Assembly (NCBI RefSeq): GCF_000621445.1
Contig: NZ_KK211278.1
Coordinates: forward strand, 62,001 to 126,000
Direction of reading: 5' to 3'
Source of the DNA: Alkalihalobacillus bogoriensis ATCC BAA-922
Lineage (GTDB): Bacteria > Bacillota > Bacilli > Bacillales > Bacillaceae_F
DNA length: 64,000 nt
Shown here piece after piece: positions 11,400 to 21,432 of the stretch. The translations under genes and the position numbers were made by a program. Numbering within the stretch: the stretch's first letter is position 1; each line of letters opens with the position of its first letter. Under the pieces are notes generated by a model. The model saw nothing but the letters and a program-made list of their open reading frames with translations, made no database searches and had not been told where the DNA came from.

Positions 11400-11609
11400 A
11401 TTATATGGTGCAACGAAGGAAAGTAGTACTTATCCTCTTTGTTAAAAAGCGACTCTAGGGTGGTGTAAGCTAGAGAACAAATGATAAGGAAGGCAGTCTG
11501 GAGCGCGTAGTATTTTGAAAGTGGCTTTTCTAAAGAAAAGCAAATAGGGTGGAACCGCGGGTGAACTCCCGTCCCTATGTCTTAAGACATAGGGACGGGA
11601 GTTTTTTTA
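11400..11609 (+). promoter_or_regulatory. Glycine T-box riboswitch upstream of glyQS
   Basis: The conserved T-box sequence AGGGTGGAACCGCG is at 11546-11559. Stem I features GAAAGTAGTACTT and AAAGCGACTC..GGTGGTGTAAGCT match glyQS leaders. The specifier codon GGC (glycine) is at 11492-11494 in the context GGAAGGCAGTC. The leader ends in terminator stem ACTCCCGTCCCTATGTC / GACATAGGGACGGGAGT plus seven T (11564-11609). Uncharged tRNA-Gly binding would favour the antiterminator and expression of glyQS. Confidence 0.93.
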
Positions 11610-11727
11610 TTTAAAAATAAGAAAGTATAAAAATTTTGGTCTAGCAGTGAAGCTTTGAAAGCTATTTCAAGAAGAGCGAAGGCTCCGCACTTCGCTTGAA
11701 AGAAAAGACGCTCCGCGTTTTTCTTAT
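11610..11727 (+). repeat. Interspersed multi-hairpin repeat, copy B (short form) inside the glyQ leader
   Basis: The copy begins right after the T-box terminator T-tract and ends 38 bases before glyQ. It contains ATTTTGGTCTAGCAGTGAAG, AGCGAAGGCTCCGCACTTCGCT (7-bp hairpin) and GACGCTCCGCGTTTTTCTT. Compared with copy G, 64 bases between two GGCTCCGCAC blocks are missing. Confidence 0.85.
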
Positions 11728-11765
11728 TCGAGTACCTGTTAGGAAAAAATGAAGGAGGCAAAAAA

Positions 11766-12656
11766 ATGAATGTGCAAACGATGATTTTAACGTTGCAAAA
11801 CTTTTGGGCTGAACAAAATTGTATCATTGCTCAAGCGTATGATGTTGAAAAAGGGGCCGGAACGATGAATCCGATGACATACTTGCGAAGTATAGGTCCT
11901 GAACCTTGGAATGTCGCATATGTTGAACCATCCAGAAGGCCGGTAGATGGTCGTTATGGAGAGAATCCTAATCGTTTATATCAACATCATCAATTTCAGG
12001 TCATTATGAAACCATCTCCAGATAATATTCAAGAGCTTTATTTAGAAAGTTTAAAGCAATTAGGGGTAAACCCGCTTGAACATGATATCCGGTTTGTAGA
12101 AGACAACTGGGAGGCACCCACGTTAGGAGCGTGGGGATTAGGTTGGGAAGTTTGGTTAGATGGAATGGAAATCACTCAATTCACGTATTTCCAGCAAGTA
12201 GGTGGAATTGATGCCAATCCTGTTGCTGTTGAAATTACATATGGTATTGAACGGTTAGCATCTTATATTCAAGATAAAGAAAATGTATTTGATTTAGAAT
12301 GGGTAAATGGGTTTACATATGGCGATATCTTTTTACAGCCTGAATATGAGCATTCCAAATATACGTTCGAAGTTTCCGACAGTGCAATGCTATTTCAATT
12401 GTTTAGTACGTATGAGCAAGAAGCAAAACGTGCGTTAGATGAAAAGCTCGTGTTCCCTGCTTATGATTATGTTCTAAAATGTTCTCATGTGTTTAACTTA
12501 TTAGATGCAAGAGGGGCCATTTCGGTAACGGAGCGTACTGGTTATATTGGCAGAGTTCGAAATTTGGCGAGAACATGTGCCCGTGTTTATTATGAGGAGC
12601 GAGAGCGTTTAGGGTTTCCGATGTTGAAACAGAAAGGGGAGTCAACACATGAATAA
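11766..12656 (+). CDS. glyQ: Glycyl-tRNA synthetase alpha subunit
   Basis: 296 aa, the standard length of the alpha chain of the alpha2-beta2 enzyme. Class II core blocks: [27 protein letters not shown] (motif 2 region), [18 protein letters not shown] and [15 protein letters not shown]. It charges tRNA-Gly in the cytoplasm. AAGGAGG precedes the ATG. Regulated by the upstream glycine T-box and overlapping glyS by eight bases. Confidence 0.97.
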   Translation: MNVQTMILTLQNFWAEQNCIIAQAYDVEKGAGTMNPMTYLRSIGPEPWNVAYVEPSRRPVDGRYGENPNRLYQHHQFQVIMKPSPDNIQELYLESLKQLGVNPLEHDIRFVEDNWEAPTLGAWGLGWEVWLDGMEITQFTYFQQVGGIDANPVAVEITYGIERLASYIQDKENVFDLEWVNGFTYGDIFLQPEYEHSKYTFEVSDSAMLFQLFSTYEQEAKRALDEKLVFPAYDYVLKCSHVFNLLDARGAISVTERTGYIGRVRNLARTCARVYYEERERLGFPMLKQKGESTHE

Positions 12657-14730
12657 ACGTGATTTTTTATTAGAGGTTGGATTAGAAGAAATGCCTGCAC
12701 GCTTTGTCACGGATGCGATGAATCAATTGCAAGAAAAAGTGACGAATTGGCTGACGGAAGAACAAATTGAATTTGAACGAGTGGAAGCCTTTTCTACGCC
12801 GAGACGGTTAGCGGTCTTAGTGTACCAGTTGGCAGAAAAACAAGAAGATATTGAAGAAGAGAGCCGGGGACCTGCTAAAAAGATAGCAATGGATGAACAA
12901 GGAAACTGGACAAAAGCTGCACTTGGATTTGCAAGAGGCCAAGGAGTAGAGGAGAGTCAATTATTTTTTAAAGAGGTAAAAGGAACAGAATATGTTTTTG
13001 CAAAAAAATTCATTAAAGGGCAGGAAACAATATCTGTCTTACCAAAAATTCAAACTTTAATTACAAGCATGAGCTTCCCGAAAAATATGCGTTGGAATCA
13101 ATATGATTTACGGTTTGTCCGTCCGATCCAGTGGTTAGTTGCACTATATGGGCAAGATATTATCCCTATTGAGATTACAAATGTTTCAGCAGACCGCTAT
13201 ACATATGGACATCGATTCCTTGGTGGAAAAGTAGAAATTCAACATCCAACAGACTACAAAACTACATTGTTAGGTGAGCATGTTTTAGTTCAGCCAGAAG
13301 ACCGAAAAAATGCAATTCGCCAGCAAATAAAAGGAATAGAGGAAGAAAGAAATTGGACGATTCCTGTAGATGAGGGATTGCTTGAAGAAGTAACGAACTT
13401 AGTTGAATATCCGACCGCGTTATTTGGTGGATTTGAAGAAAGCTTTTTAGTGTTACCAGAAGAAGTGCTTATCACGTCAATGCGTGAACATCAACGTTAC
13501 TTCCCTGTTCAATCGAAAGAAGGTAAACTACTTCCTTACTTTATTACCGTTCGAAACGGAGACCATCAACATTTAGAGAACGTGAAAAAAGGAAATGAAA
13601 AAGTGCTTCGTGCAAGACTTTCAGATGCTGAGTTTTTCTATAAAGAAGACCAAAAAATGCAAATTAGCGATGCGCTTGCTCGCCTTGAGTCGATTGTATA
13701 TCATGAAGATTTAGGCACGACAGGAGACAAAGTCCGTCGGATTCAAAAAATTGCAAATCAGTTAGCGAAAAGAACTGGTGTGGAACAAAGTGAAGAAGTC
13801 GAGCGCGCAGCAAAATTATGTAAGTTCGACCTTGTGACACAAATGGTGTATGAATTCCCTGAACTTCAAGGAAGAATGGGGGAGGAATATGCGTTAAAAG
13901 CTGGAGAAAGTCCAGTTGTTTCCAAAGCGATAAAAGAACATTATATGCCACGGTTTTCAGGTGATCAAAGTCCATCAACGTTAGTTGGAACGATGGTAAG
14001 TATAGCAGATAAAATCGATACGATTGTGTCTTGTTTTTCCATTGGATTAATCCCGACAGGTTCCCAAGACCCGTATGCTCTTAGAAGACAAGCGGCTGGT
14101 ATCGTGCAAATGGTTGTCGACCACAAATTATCCATTTCAGTTGAAGAAATCATCGATGTTGCGTTATCTGTTGCAAAAAAAAATCAATTGTTAAAAAGAG
14201 AAGAAAAAGAGATTGTTCAAGATTTAACAGAGTTTTTCACATTAAGAATGAAAAACTTATTGCAAGAAAAGGGCGTTCGTTATGACATCATTGACGCTAT
14301 CCTCGTTGGCCAATTAGGAGAACTAACAACGGTCGTAAAAAAAGCAGATGTTCTTATGGAACAAGTAAACACACCTCGTTTTAAAGAGATTGTTGAGGCG
14401 TTGAGTCGGGTTACGAACATTGCAGCGAAAGCAAAGGATTTAAAATCGATACAAATTGATCCTTCTTTATTTGAAAAAGAAGAAGAAAAGGCATTGTTTG
14501 CGTTTTATGAAAATGCAAGTGAAAAAGTGGAACAACTAATGAATGAGGGAAATCCAACAGAAGCATTTCAATTATTAGCGTCAGGTCAGGAAGTCATCCA
14601 TCAATATTTTGATAATATTATGGTTATGGCAAAAGAGGATGCATTAAAAACAAACCGACTAAGCCAGATGAAGAAGTTAGCTGATACAATTGAATCATTT
14701 GCGCAGTTTAATGCTATTGTTTTTTCATAA
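12649..14730 (+). CDS. glyS: Glycyl-tRNA synthetase beta subunit
   Basis: 693 aa. N-terminal [16 protein letters not shown] is the beta-subunit signature; the chain also has an HD-like central region and a C-terminal helical anticodon-binding part. It binds tRNA-Gly and completes the heterotetramer with GlyQ. Translational coupling to glyQ is implied by the overlap. No terminator was seen before ccpN. Confidence 0.97.
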   Translation: MNKRDFLLEVGLEEMPARFVTDAMNQLQEKVTNWLTEEQIEFERVEAFSTPRRLAVLVYQLAEKQEDIEEESRGPAKKIAMDEQGNWTKAALGFARGQGVEESQLFFKEVKGTEYVFAKKFIKGQETISVLPKIQTLITSMSFPKNMRWNQYDLRFVRPIQWLVALYGQDIIPIEITNVSADRYTYGHRFLGGKVEIQHPTDYKTTLLGEHVLVQPEDRKNAIRQQIKGIEEERNWTIPVDEGLLEEVTNLVEYPTALFGGFEESFLVLPEEVLITSMREHQRYFPVQSKEGKLLPYFITVRNGDHQHLENVKKGNEKVLRARLSDAEFFYKEDQKMQISDALARLESIVYHEDLGTTGDKVRRIQKIANQLAKRTGVEQSEEVERAAKLCKFDLVTQMVYEFPELQGRMGEEYALKAGESPVVSKAIKEHYMPRFSGDQSPSTLVGTMVSIADKIDTIVSCFSIGLIPTGSQDPYALRRQAAGIVQMVVDHKLSISVEEIIDVALSVAKKNQLLKREEKEIVQDLTEFFTLRMKNLLQEKGVRYDIIDAILVGQLGELTTVVKKADVLMEQVNTPRFKEIVEALSRVTNIAAKAKDLKSIQIDPSLFEKEEEKALFAFYENASEKVEQLMNEGNPTEAFQLLASGQEVIHQYFDNIMVMAKEDALKTNRLSQMKKLADTIESFAQFNAIVFS

Positions 14731-14835
14731 TGAACATGTACAATAAAAATAGACGTAATTAGGATGCTTACTGTGATAAAGGAACGGAAATAAGCTACGT
14801 TATTTTAACAATAGTATAGCACTGTTATGAAGGTG

Positions 14836-15480
14836 GTGAACACGATCGAACTAACGGTGAGGCAACAATACATTCTTGATTTAGTAAGAGACAATGGGCC
14901 AATAACAGGAGAACAGATCGCGGAAAGTTTGAATTTAACAAGAGCTACATTACGGCCAGATTTAGCGATTTTAACGATGGCAGGCTTTTTAGATGCTAGA
15001 CCAAGAGTCGGTTATTTTTACACGGGGAAAACAGGTTCGCAATTATTAACCGAAAAAGTAAAAAAGATTACAGTGCAGCAGTATCAATCGATTCCTGTTG
15101 TTGTGGATGATTCCTCGTCGGTGTACGACGCCATATGTACGATGTTTTTAGAAGATGTGGGAACGTTATTTGTTGTGGATAAACATTCATCTTTAACAGG
15201 AGTTCTGTCGCGTAAAGATTTGTTACGGGCTAGTCTAGGAAAACAGCAGTTAGAATCGATGCCTGTTAGTATTATTATGACGAGAATGCCCAATATTACG
15301 ATGTGTATGAAAGATGATTTAATTATTGAAGTCGCTAATACATTGATTACAAAGCAGATTGATGCACTTCCAGTCGTTCGAAAAATAGAGAAAGGTTCGG
15401 GTTATGAAGTCATTGGAAGAGTGACAAAGACAAGTATGACAAAAGTACTTGTAGATTTAGCCAATGATGAATTGCTCTAA
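14836..15480 (+). CDS. ccpN: Gluconeogenesis repressor CcpN (YqzB), HTH plus two CBS domains
   Basis: About 214 aa. N-terminal winged helix (about 5-60: GPITGEQIAESLNLTRATLRPDLAIL), then two CBS domains (about 80-140 and 145-205). CcpN represses gapB and pckA under glycolytic conditions and senses ATP/ADP through the CBS domains. The start is ambiguous: the ATG at 14827 has no RBS, and the GTG at 14836 lies inside AAGGTGGTGA. An ATC at 14845 is the only codon with ideal spacing. It precedes ppsR as in other Bacillus. Confidence 0.92.
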   Translation: MNTIELTVRQQYILDLVRDNGPITGEQIAESLNLTRATLRPDLAILTMAGFLDARPRVGYFYTGKTGSQLLTEKVKKITVQQYQSIPVVVDDSSSVYDAICTMFLEDVGTLFVVDKHSSLTGVLSRKDLLRASLGKQQLESMPVSIIMTRMPNITMCMKDDLIIEVANTLITKQIDALPVVRKIEKGSGYEVIGRVTKTSMTKVLVDLANDELL

Positions 15481-15528
15481 CTCCATTCGAAAATAATAGC
15501 GACTCTTTGAATCAGTAAGGAGGTTTGC

Positions 15529-16344
15529 ATGGTAGAATTTAAACATCGTCCTATCGTTTATGTCGTGTCTGACTCGGTAGGAGAAACAGCAGATTTAGTT
15601 GTTCGTGCAGGGGCAAGTCAATTTAGTGGAACAGGTATTGAAGTAAGGAGAATTCCTTATGTTGAAGATAAAGGGACGATCGATGAAGTCATCACGTTGG
15701 CAAAACAGGTGAATGCTGTCATAGCATTCACGCTTGTAATTCCAGATATTCGACATTATTTATTACGACAAGCCGAGGAAGCCGGCGTAGAAACGGTTGA
15801 TATTATCGGACCGGTTCTTGAGAAAATCGGGAATTTAACAAAACAAGAGCCACGCTATGAGCCAGGTCTTGTTTATCGCTTAGATGAAGATTATTTTAGG
15901 AAAGTGGAAGCGATCGAATTTGCAGTGAAATATGATGATGGTCGTGATCCACGCGGGATTATGAGAGCTGATATTGTATTAATAGGAGTGTCTAGAACGT
16001 CCAAAACCCCATTATCTCAATATTTGGCACATAAACGTCTGAAAGTAGCGAATGTTCCACTAGTACCTGAAGTAGAACCGCCAGAAGAATTATTTAAGGT
16101 GTCCGCAAAAAAATGTATTGGTTTAAAAATCAGTCCGGAAAAACTAAATGAAATCCGTTCAGAACGACTTCGTTCATTAGGACTAAAACCCGAAGCGAAT
16201 TATGCAAGTGTTGAGCGGATTAAACAAGAGTTGGACTATGCGGAAAAATTAATGAAGCGAATTGGATGTACAGTTATTGACGTTTCAAATAAAGCAGTTG
16301 AAGAAACCGCAAATTTAATTTCTAATATGTTTCAAGGTAAATAA
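15529..16344 (+). CDS. ppsR: Pyruvate,phosphate dikinase regulatory protein (PpsR, YqfL)
   Basis: 271 aa DUF299 protein. The N-terminus [18 protein letters not shown] and P-loop [15 protein letters not shown] (about 152-166) are the family signatures. The family is a bifunctional ADP-dependent kinase/phosphorylase that switches PPDK off and on. AAGGAGG lies seven bases before the ATG. Next to ccpN, in line with a carbon-flux role. No PPDK gene is in the window. Confidence 0.93.
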   Translation: MVEFKHRPIVYVVSDSVGETADLVVRAGASQFSGTGIEVRRIPYVEDKGTIDEVITLAKQVNAVIAFTLVIPDIRHYLLRQAEEAGVETVDIIGPVLEKIGNLTKQEPRYEPGLVYRLDEDYFRKVEAIEFAVKYDDGRDPRGIMRADIVLIGVSRTSKTPLSQYLAHKRLKVANVPLVPEVEPPEELFKVSAKKCIGLKISPEKLNEIRSERLRSLGLKPEANYASVERIKQELDYAEKLMKRIGCTVIDVSNKAVEETANLISNMFQGK

Positions 16345-16389
16345 TGTTAAATCATGCTAGAGAGTAGAATAGTACTCATTATGGTTTAC

Positions 16390-16435
16390 GGGTGTCTCAA
16401 AGGGAAACAATCCTATTGGGACACCCTTTATTATT
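16390..16435 (+). terminator. Terminator after ppsR
   Basis: Stem GGGTGTCTCA / TGGGACACCC with AAAGGG/CCTATT extension, followed by TTTATTATTT. Confidence 0.8.
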
Positions 16436-16499
16436 TCTGGAAAATAGACCAATTTTATTTTTGAAAAATCAAGGAGAATTAAGCATAAAAGTAAAAAAG

Positions 16500-16541
16500 A
16501 ACAAATAAATTGAAAAAGTCAAGACTTTTATTTGTTTTTTT
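16500..16541 (+). terminator. A/T-rich terminator-like hairpin upstream of yqxD
   Basis: AACAAATAAA / TTTATTTGTT ten-base stem with inner AAGTC/GACTT, followed by a T-run. It stands 65 bases after the ppsR terminator and 98 before yqxD. It could belong to a short unannotated transcript or be a second terminator. Confidence 0.5.
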
Positions 16542-16638
16542 GGTAATGATAGTTATTGAAAGAAAGTTTGTCGACATTTTTCTAAGGGTAATTAAAAAGA
16601 AGGAAGGATTTTGTAAGGGGATGTAGAAATTAACACTC

Positions 16639-17100
16639 ATGCAAACTAAGAAACGGGTCGTTTATGTTGATGCAGATTCATGTCCAGTAAAACAAGAAAT
16701 CATGGTAATTGCTCAAGAGTTACATTATGATGTGATTTTCGTAACGTCTTATTCTCATCATGGAACAAAGATGGAAGGGAGTCAAACCGTCTTTGTGGAT
16801 AATGAAAAAGAAGCAGTAGATATGTACATTGTCAATCATGCTAAAAGTCACAATGTTGTTGTGACACAAGATCATGCATTGGCATCGATCCTACTTCCGA
16901 AAAAAGCCAAAGTCCTATCACCAAGAGGCATAATCTTTTCTGAAGAAAGAATCGAGAACATGCTTGAAGAACGGCATTTTTCTCAAAAACAAAGGAGGGC
17001 AGGAGCCAAGACAAAAGGTCCAAAGAAGTTCACAGACGAGGACCGAAATCAATTTTGTAAATCTTTTCGAAGAATTTTGTCTCAGGAAGAAGGGGAATGA
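16639..17100 (+). CDS. yqxD: UPF0178 protein YqxD (PIN-like fold)
   Basis: 153 aa. VYVDADSCPVKQEI at the N-terminus and the C-terminal basic tail (RRAGAKTKGPKKFTDEDR) are UPF0178/YaiI hallmarks. The family has a NYN/PIN-like nuclease fold, but activity is not established. It is immediately upstream of dnaG, as in B. subtilis. The RBS before the ATG is weak (GGGGATG lies ~18 bases away). Confidence 0.88.
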   Translation: MQTKKRVVYVDADSCPVKQEIMVIAQELHYDVIFVTSYSHHGTKMEGSQTVFVDNEKEAVDMYIVNHAKSHNVVVTQDHALASILLPKKAKVLSPRGIIFSEERIENMLEERHFSQKQRRAGAKTKGPKKFTDEDRNQFCKSFRRILSQEEGE

Positions 17101-17166
17101 CGAAAAAGGTCGAATTTATATATCTTGGTACGTATATTTTATCAAAAAGCATGGTGATGATTTCTA

Positions 17167-18981
17167 ATGGGAACACGTATCCCGGATGAAACAATCGAGC
17201 AAATTCGCAAATCATCCGATATTGTAGATGTGATTGGCGACTATGTTCAATTAAAAAAACAAGGGAAAAATTTTAGTGGTCTTTGTCCATTCCATGGAGA
17301 AAAGACACCTTCTTTTTCAGTTTCACCGGATAAACAGCTTTATCATTGTTTTGGATGTGGAGCTGGTGGTAATGTTTTTTCTTTTCTACGAGAAATAGAA
17401 GGATATACGTTTATTGAAGCTGTTCGACAATTGGCTAAGCGAGCAAATATTCATTTACCAGAAACAAGTCGTGAAGACAGTGATAGTTCCAATCATGAAC
17501 AAAAAGAAATTGCTAAGGGCCATGAGTTAGCAGCAAAGTTTTATCATCATATCTTATTAAACGTTAAAAATGGTGAAGAAGGGTTACACTATTTAAAAGA
17601 GCGTGGATTTACGGATGAAATGATTGAAACATTCCAAATTGGCTATGCGCCAGAAAGCTGGGACAGTTTAGTTTCGTTTTTTGAAAAAAGAAAACTGAAC
17701 ATGAAACTGTTAGAACAAAGTGGGTTACTTGGCATTAGGGAATTTGACCGAAAATTTTATGATCGGTTTCGAAAACGTGTGATGTTTCCAATCTGGGATG
17801 GACAAGGAAATGTGATTGCGTTTGGTGGAAGGACGTTAGGTGATGATAAGCCGAAATACTTAAATAGTCCTGAAACAATAATCTTTTCAAAAAGTAAAAC
17901 GATTTACGGTCTACATTTAGCTAGACCTACGATCCGAAAAGAAAATCAAGCTGTTTTATTTGAAGGTTATGTAGATGTTATTGCAGCCTGGGGAGCAGGT
18001 GTGAAAAATGGTGTTGCAACGTTAGGAACGTCATTAACTGAGATGCAGGCAAAAATTATTCGTCGAAATGCGGAGTCGGTTGTCATTTGTTATGACAGTG
18101 ATGAGGCGGGAATTCAAGCAGCTTTTCGAGCGGCTGGTATACTTGAAGCAACAGGCGCATATGTGAAGGTTGCTGCTTTGCCAGATAAATTTGATCCTGA
18201 TGACTACATTCAAAAATTTGGCGGTGAACGCTTTAAAACGGATGTAATAGGGGCAAGCTTAACATTAATGGCATTTAAAATGCAATATTTGCGTAGAGGG
18301 AAAAACCTTCAAGATGAAGGAGAACGGATGCGCTATATCGAAGAAGTACTAGGAGAAATTACCCGATTGCAAAATCCGGTTGAAAGAGACCATTATTTAC
18401 GCCAAATTGCAGAAGAATTCTCCCTTTCATTGGACGCATTAAAACAAGAACAGTATCGCATTTTCAGAGCAAGTCAATCATCGCGAAAAGAGCAAGAACA
18501 AAAACCGATGGTGGCTACTGAATTTAAGCGCAAGCCGCTTGAGAAAAAACGATTATTACCGGCTTTTCATAATGCTGAAAGAATGTTATTAGCCCATATG
18601 ATGCGTGATGCGGATGTTTGTGAAACGGTTCAACAACGAATCGGAGGGGATTTTAATGTCGATGAGTATCAAGCTATTTCCGCATACTTGTATGCCTATT
18701 ATGCAGAAGGGCATCATCCAAATCCGGGAGAATTTATTCATCGGATTCAAGATGAACGATTAGTAACGATAGCAACCGAAATAGCAATGATGAACATTTC
18801 TGAAGAATTATCCAGCCAAGAGCTTGATGACTATATGAAAAAGATTGAAACGTATCCGAAATGGATGGAAATTGAGAAAAAAGAAAAAGAAAAGAGAGAA
18901 GCTGAGAAGCGGCAAGATGTATTATTAGCAGCAAAAATCGGAATGGAAATTATTAAAATGACGCAAGACTTAAAACGCTAG
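17167..18981 (+). CDS. dnaG: DNA primase DnaG
   Basis: 604 aa. CHC2 zinc finger at the N-terminus (CPFH...CFGCGAGG, about 40-65), DnaG core, TOPRIM domain with FEGYVDVIA (about 262-270) and DSDEAG (about 309-314), and a C-terminal helicase-interaction domain. It synthesises primers for lagging-strand replication with DnaB-type helicase. It precedes sigA, the conserved macromolecular synthesis arrangement. Confidence 0.97.
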   Translation: MGTRIPDETIEQIRKSSDIVDVIGDYVQLKKQGKNFSGLCPFHGEKTPSFSVSPDKQLYHCFGCGAGGNVFSFLREIEGYTFIEAVRQLAKRANIHLPETSREDSDSSNHEQKEIAKGHELAAKFYHHILLNVKNGEEGLHYLKERGFTDEMIETFQIGYAPESWDSLVSFFEKRKLNMKLLEQSGLLGIREFDRKFYDRFRKRVMFPIWDGQGNVIAFGGRTLGDDKPKYLNSPETIIFSKSKTIYGLHLARPTIRKENQAVLFEGYVDVIAAWGAGVKNGVATLGTSLTEMQAKIIRRNAESVVICYDSDEAGIQAAFRAAGILEATGAYVKVAALPDKFDPDDYIQKFGGERFKTDVIGASLTLMAFKMQYLRRGKNLQDEGERMRYIEEVLGEITRLQNPVERDHYLRQIAEEFSLSLDALKQEQYRIFRASQSSRKEQEQKPMVATEFKRKPLEKKRLLPAFHNAERMLLAHMMRDADVCETVQQRIGGDFNVDEYQAISAYLYAYYAEGHHPNPGEFIHRIQDERLVTIATEIAMMNISEELSSQELDDYMKKIETYPKWMEIEKKEKEKREAEKRQDVLLAAKIGMEIIKMTQDLKR

Positions 18982-19029
18982 GCTACGAAGCTGCATGAAG
19001 TGTTGTGAACAATGGAAGGAGGGGATCGA

Positions 19030-20148
19030 ATGGCTGAGAAACCGTTACGCCCTTTGGCTGAAGGAGATTTGTCAATCGATCAAGTGAAAGAACAATTAGT
19101 TGAATTAGGGAAAAAAAGAGGGGTTTTAACATACGCCGACATTACAGAAAAGCTGGCGGTGTTTGATCAAGACTCTGATCAAATCGATGAATTTTTTGAT
19201 TATCTTGGGGAACAAGGAATTGAAATTATTAACGAAACAGACGAAGTACCTAATTTACAGCAACTAGGCAAAGAAGAAGAGGAATTTGATTTAAATGACT
19301 TAAGTGTACCACCTGGCATTAAAATCAATGACCCTGTTCGCATGTACTTAAAAGAAATTGGGCGTGTCCCATTATTATCAGCTGAAGAAGAAATTAATTT
19401 GGCAAAACGAATTGAAGATGGCGATGAAGAAGCGAAGCGAAGATTAGCAGAAGCTAACTTACGACTTGTTGTTAGTATTGCAAAACGCTATGTAGGTCGT
19501 GGTATGTTATTCCTTGACTTAATTCAAGAAGGCAACATGGGTCTTATTAAAGCCGTTGAGAAATTTGATTACCAAAAAGGATATAAATTTAGTACGTATG
19601 CAACATGGTGGATTCGTCAGGCTATAACAAGAGCCATCGCAGACCAAGCTCGTACGATTCGAATTCCGGTTCATATGGTAGAAACAATTAATAAGCTTAT
19701 CCGTGTCCAACGTCAATTATTACAAGATCTAGGACGTGAACCAACTCCAGAAGAAGTGTCTGAGGAAATGGATTTAACTCCGGATAAAGTCCGTGAAATT
19801 TTAAAGATTGCACAAGAGCCTGTTTCATTAGAAACACCAATTGGTGAAGAAGATGACTCTCACTTAGGTGATTTTATTGAAGACCAAGAAGCGCTTGCGC
19901 CTTCGGATGCGGCTGCTTATGAATTACTAAAAGAACAACTTGAAGATGTTCTTGATACATTAACAGACCGTGAAGAAAATGTGCTTCGTTTACGCTTTGG
20001 GTTAGATGATGGACGTACAAGAACTCTCGAGGAAGTTGGTAAAGTGTTTGGTGTAACTCGAGAAAGAATTCGTCAAATTGAAGCAAAAGCGTTACGTAAA
20101 TTAAGACACCCAAGCCGTAGTAAACGTTTAAAAGACTTTTTAGAATAA
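19030..20148 (+). CDS. sigA: RNA polymerase primary sigma factor SigA
   Basis: 372 aa from the ATG at 19030, chosen because GGAAGGAGGGG lies five bases upstream. The upstream ATG at 19012 overlaps that RBS. Region 1.1 (about 15-85), region 1.2/2 with [18 protein letters not shown] and [10 protein letters not shown], region 3 and region 4 with [18 protein letters not shown] (helix-turn-helix for the -35 box) are intact. Housekeeping sigma factor. Ends at an intrinsic terminator. Confidence 0.97.
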   Translation: MAEKPLRPLAEGDLSIDQVKEQLVELGKKRGVLTYADITEKLAVFDQDSDQIDEFFDYLGEQGIEIINETDEVPNLQQLGKEEEEFDLNDLSVPPGIKINDPVRMYLKEIGRVPLLSAEEEINLAKRIEDGDEEAKRRLAEANLRLVVSIAKRYVGRGMLFLDLIQEGNMGLIKAVEKFDYQKGYKFSTYATWWIRQAITRAIADQARTIRIPVHMVETINKLIRVQRQLLQDLGREPTPEEVSEEMDLTPDKVREILKIAQEPVSLETPIGEEDDSHLGDFIEDQEALAPSDAAAYELLKEQLEDVLDTLTDREENVLRLRFGLDDGRTRTLEEVGKVFGVTRERIRQIEAKALRKLRHPSRSKRLKDFLE

Positions 20149-20155
20149 ATGTATC

Positions 20156-20191
20156 AAAAGGTTTGCTTCTATGAAGTGAACCTTTTTCTTT
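20156..20191 (+). terminator. Terminator after sigA
   Basis: AAAAGGTT-GCTTC / GAAG-AACCTTTT stem with a TAT loop and a T-rich tail. Confidence 0.75.
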
Positions 20192-20262
20192 TCTCAAAAA
20201 TCCTTTACATTTTTGTTCACGTAACCGATATTAACCATATCGTTGTTTATTTGGAGGACATG

Positions 20263-20799
20263 ATGAATCCAGAGCGTAAAGAAATAATTATCAATGAAAT
20301 TAAGCATTGGAAAAAATCGAAATTATTACCAGAACATTATTGTGATTTCCTTTTAACTCTTTATTCAGAAGGAGATGAACAATTTGAACCGGAACAAGAA
20401 AAAGCGGTTGCAAAGTTTAAATTGCTTTCTGTTGTATTCGTTCAAATATGTTTGTTGTTATCTGTTGTTGTCATTTATTTTACTGATTTTTTTCTAGTAA
20501 TGCAAATCGCCATTTGTGTTCTTTTTATAGGAATTACGATTTTTGCTGCTTATAAAATGGCGTCTTATAGCGTTTTGTTGTCACATTTTTATTATTTAGT
20601 CGCAGCAATTATTTTATTTTTGTTAATGGTGTATTGTACGAGTATAATGTTCGTAAATAATCAAATAGCAATGGGTGCTGTTATTTTTTTTACATGTATA
20701 GTTTGGCTAACGATTGGTCTAAAATGGAAAATGAGTTATTTTACGATTGCTGGTATCGGTGGGTTTCTCCTATTTGCGTTGTTTTTAACGTTAAATTAA
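20263..20799 (+). CDS. Uncharacterised membrane protein with DUF2157-like N-terminus
   Basis: 178 aa from the ATG at 20263, five bases after GGAGG; the earlier ORF start at 20149 would run through the sigA terminator. A soluble helical N-terminus (about 1-50, HWKKSKLLPEHYCDFLLTLY) resembles the start of DUF2157 membrane proteins. Five hydrophobic segments follow (about 58-178). I do not recognise the gene further and assign no function. It lies between sigA and cccA in its own short unit. Confidence 0.65.
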   Translation: MNPERKEIIINEIKHWKKSKLLPEHYCDFLLTLYSEGDEQFEPEQEKAVAKFKLLSVVFVQICLLLSVVVIYFTDFFLVMQIAICVLFIGITIFAAYKMASYSVLLSHFYYLVAAIILFLLMVYCTSIMFVNNQIAMGAVIFFTCIVWLTIGLKWKMSYFTIAGIGGFLLFALFLTLN

Positions 20800-20808
20800 A
20801 TGAAACAA

Positions 20809-20836
20809 TTGACAAAATCGGCAATTCTCACATTAT
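20809..20836 (+). promoter_or_regulatory. Candidate promoter of cccA
   Basis: TTGACA at 20809-20814, 16-base spacer, CATTAT at 20831-20836. A second possible -10 (TAAAAT near 20863) lacks a good -35 box. Confidence 0.4.
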
Positions 20837-20947
20837 CTCTTTCCTCTTTTGGTTTTTTCAAGTAAAATATAGAGGGAATTCGATTAAGAGTTCACTATAC
20901 ATAGTTCGTAGTGAATGAAATATTTTAATGTAAAGGGGGATATATAC

Positions 20948-21319
20948 ATGAAAGGACAACCACTACTTCCATTTGCAGTAACAGCAATAATAGGAATTCT
21001 CCTAATGTTAACTCTTTCTCTTGTTGGGTTAAATCAACAAGCGGGTGATGGTGAGGAAGAGGCGCAAGAAGAAATCGTGATTGATGACCCGATTGCTGCT
21101 GGTGAAGAACTTGCTGGCCGTTCTTGTATTGGCTGTCATGGCGGTGATTTAGAAGGTCTCGGTGGAAACCCTGCGATCAACCAACTAGCTGGAAAATATT
21201 CTGAAGAAGAAATTGTGGATATTATTACAGGTGGTATTGGCACTATGCCAGCTCAAGGGCATTTACAAGAAGCGGAAGCTGAAGCAATTGCAGCTTACTT
21301 GCTTTCTATTTCTCAATAA
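20948..21319 (+). CDS. cccA: Membrane-anchored cytochrome c-550 (CccA type)
   Basis: 123 aa from the ATG at 20948 (AAAGGGGGAT upstream). One N-terminal membrane anchor (about 8-28) is followed by an acidic linker (about 33-50) and a class I cytochrome c domain. The heme motif is CIGCH (about 59-63), with the distal Met ligand in GTMPAQ. It transfers electrons on the outer face of the membrane between the bc complex and oxidase. The strongly acidic linker is notable; such acidity is common in cytochromes c of alkaliphiles (inference). Confidence 0.9.
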   Translation: MKGQPLLPFAVTAIIGILLMLTLSLVGLNQQAGDGEEEAQEEIVIDDPIAAGEELAGRSCIGCHGGDLEGLGGNPAINQLAGKYSEEEIVDIITGGIGTMPAQGHLQEAEAEAIAAYLLSISQ

Positions 21320-21330
21320 GAACAAAAGTA

Positions 21331-21355
21331 AGAGGGCGTATGCTCTCTTTTTTTT
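21331..21355 (+). terminator. Terminator after cccA
   Basis: GAGGGC / GCTCTC (one G-T pair) with a GTAT tetraloop, followed by eight or more T. Confidence 0.75.
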
Positions 21356-21432
21356 GTTACTTGATGACTTGCAATTTTTCATATGAGAAGGATATCATGA
21401 ATAGAAAGATAATCAATAGGGAGAAATCATAA

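Noticed and set aside
16964-17167. 67-aa plus-strand ORF across the yqxD end
   Set aside because: Overlaps yqxD in another frame with no RBS.
20149-20262. Extended N-terminus of the membrane protein after sigA
   Set aside because: It would begin next to the sigA stop and pass through the sigA terminator, while GGAGG marks the ATG at 20263.
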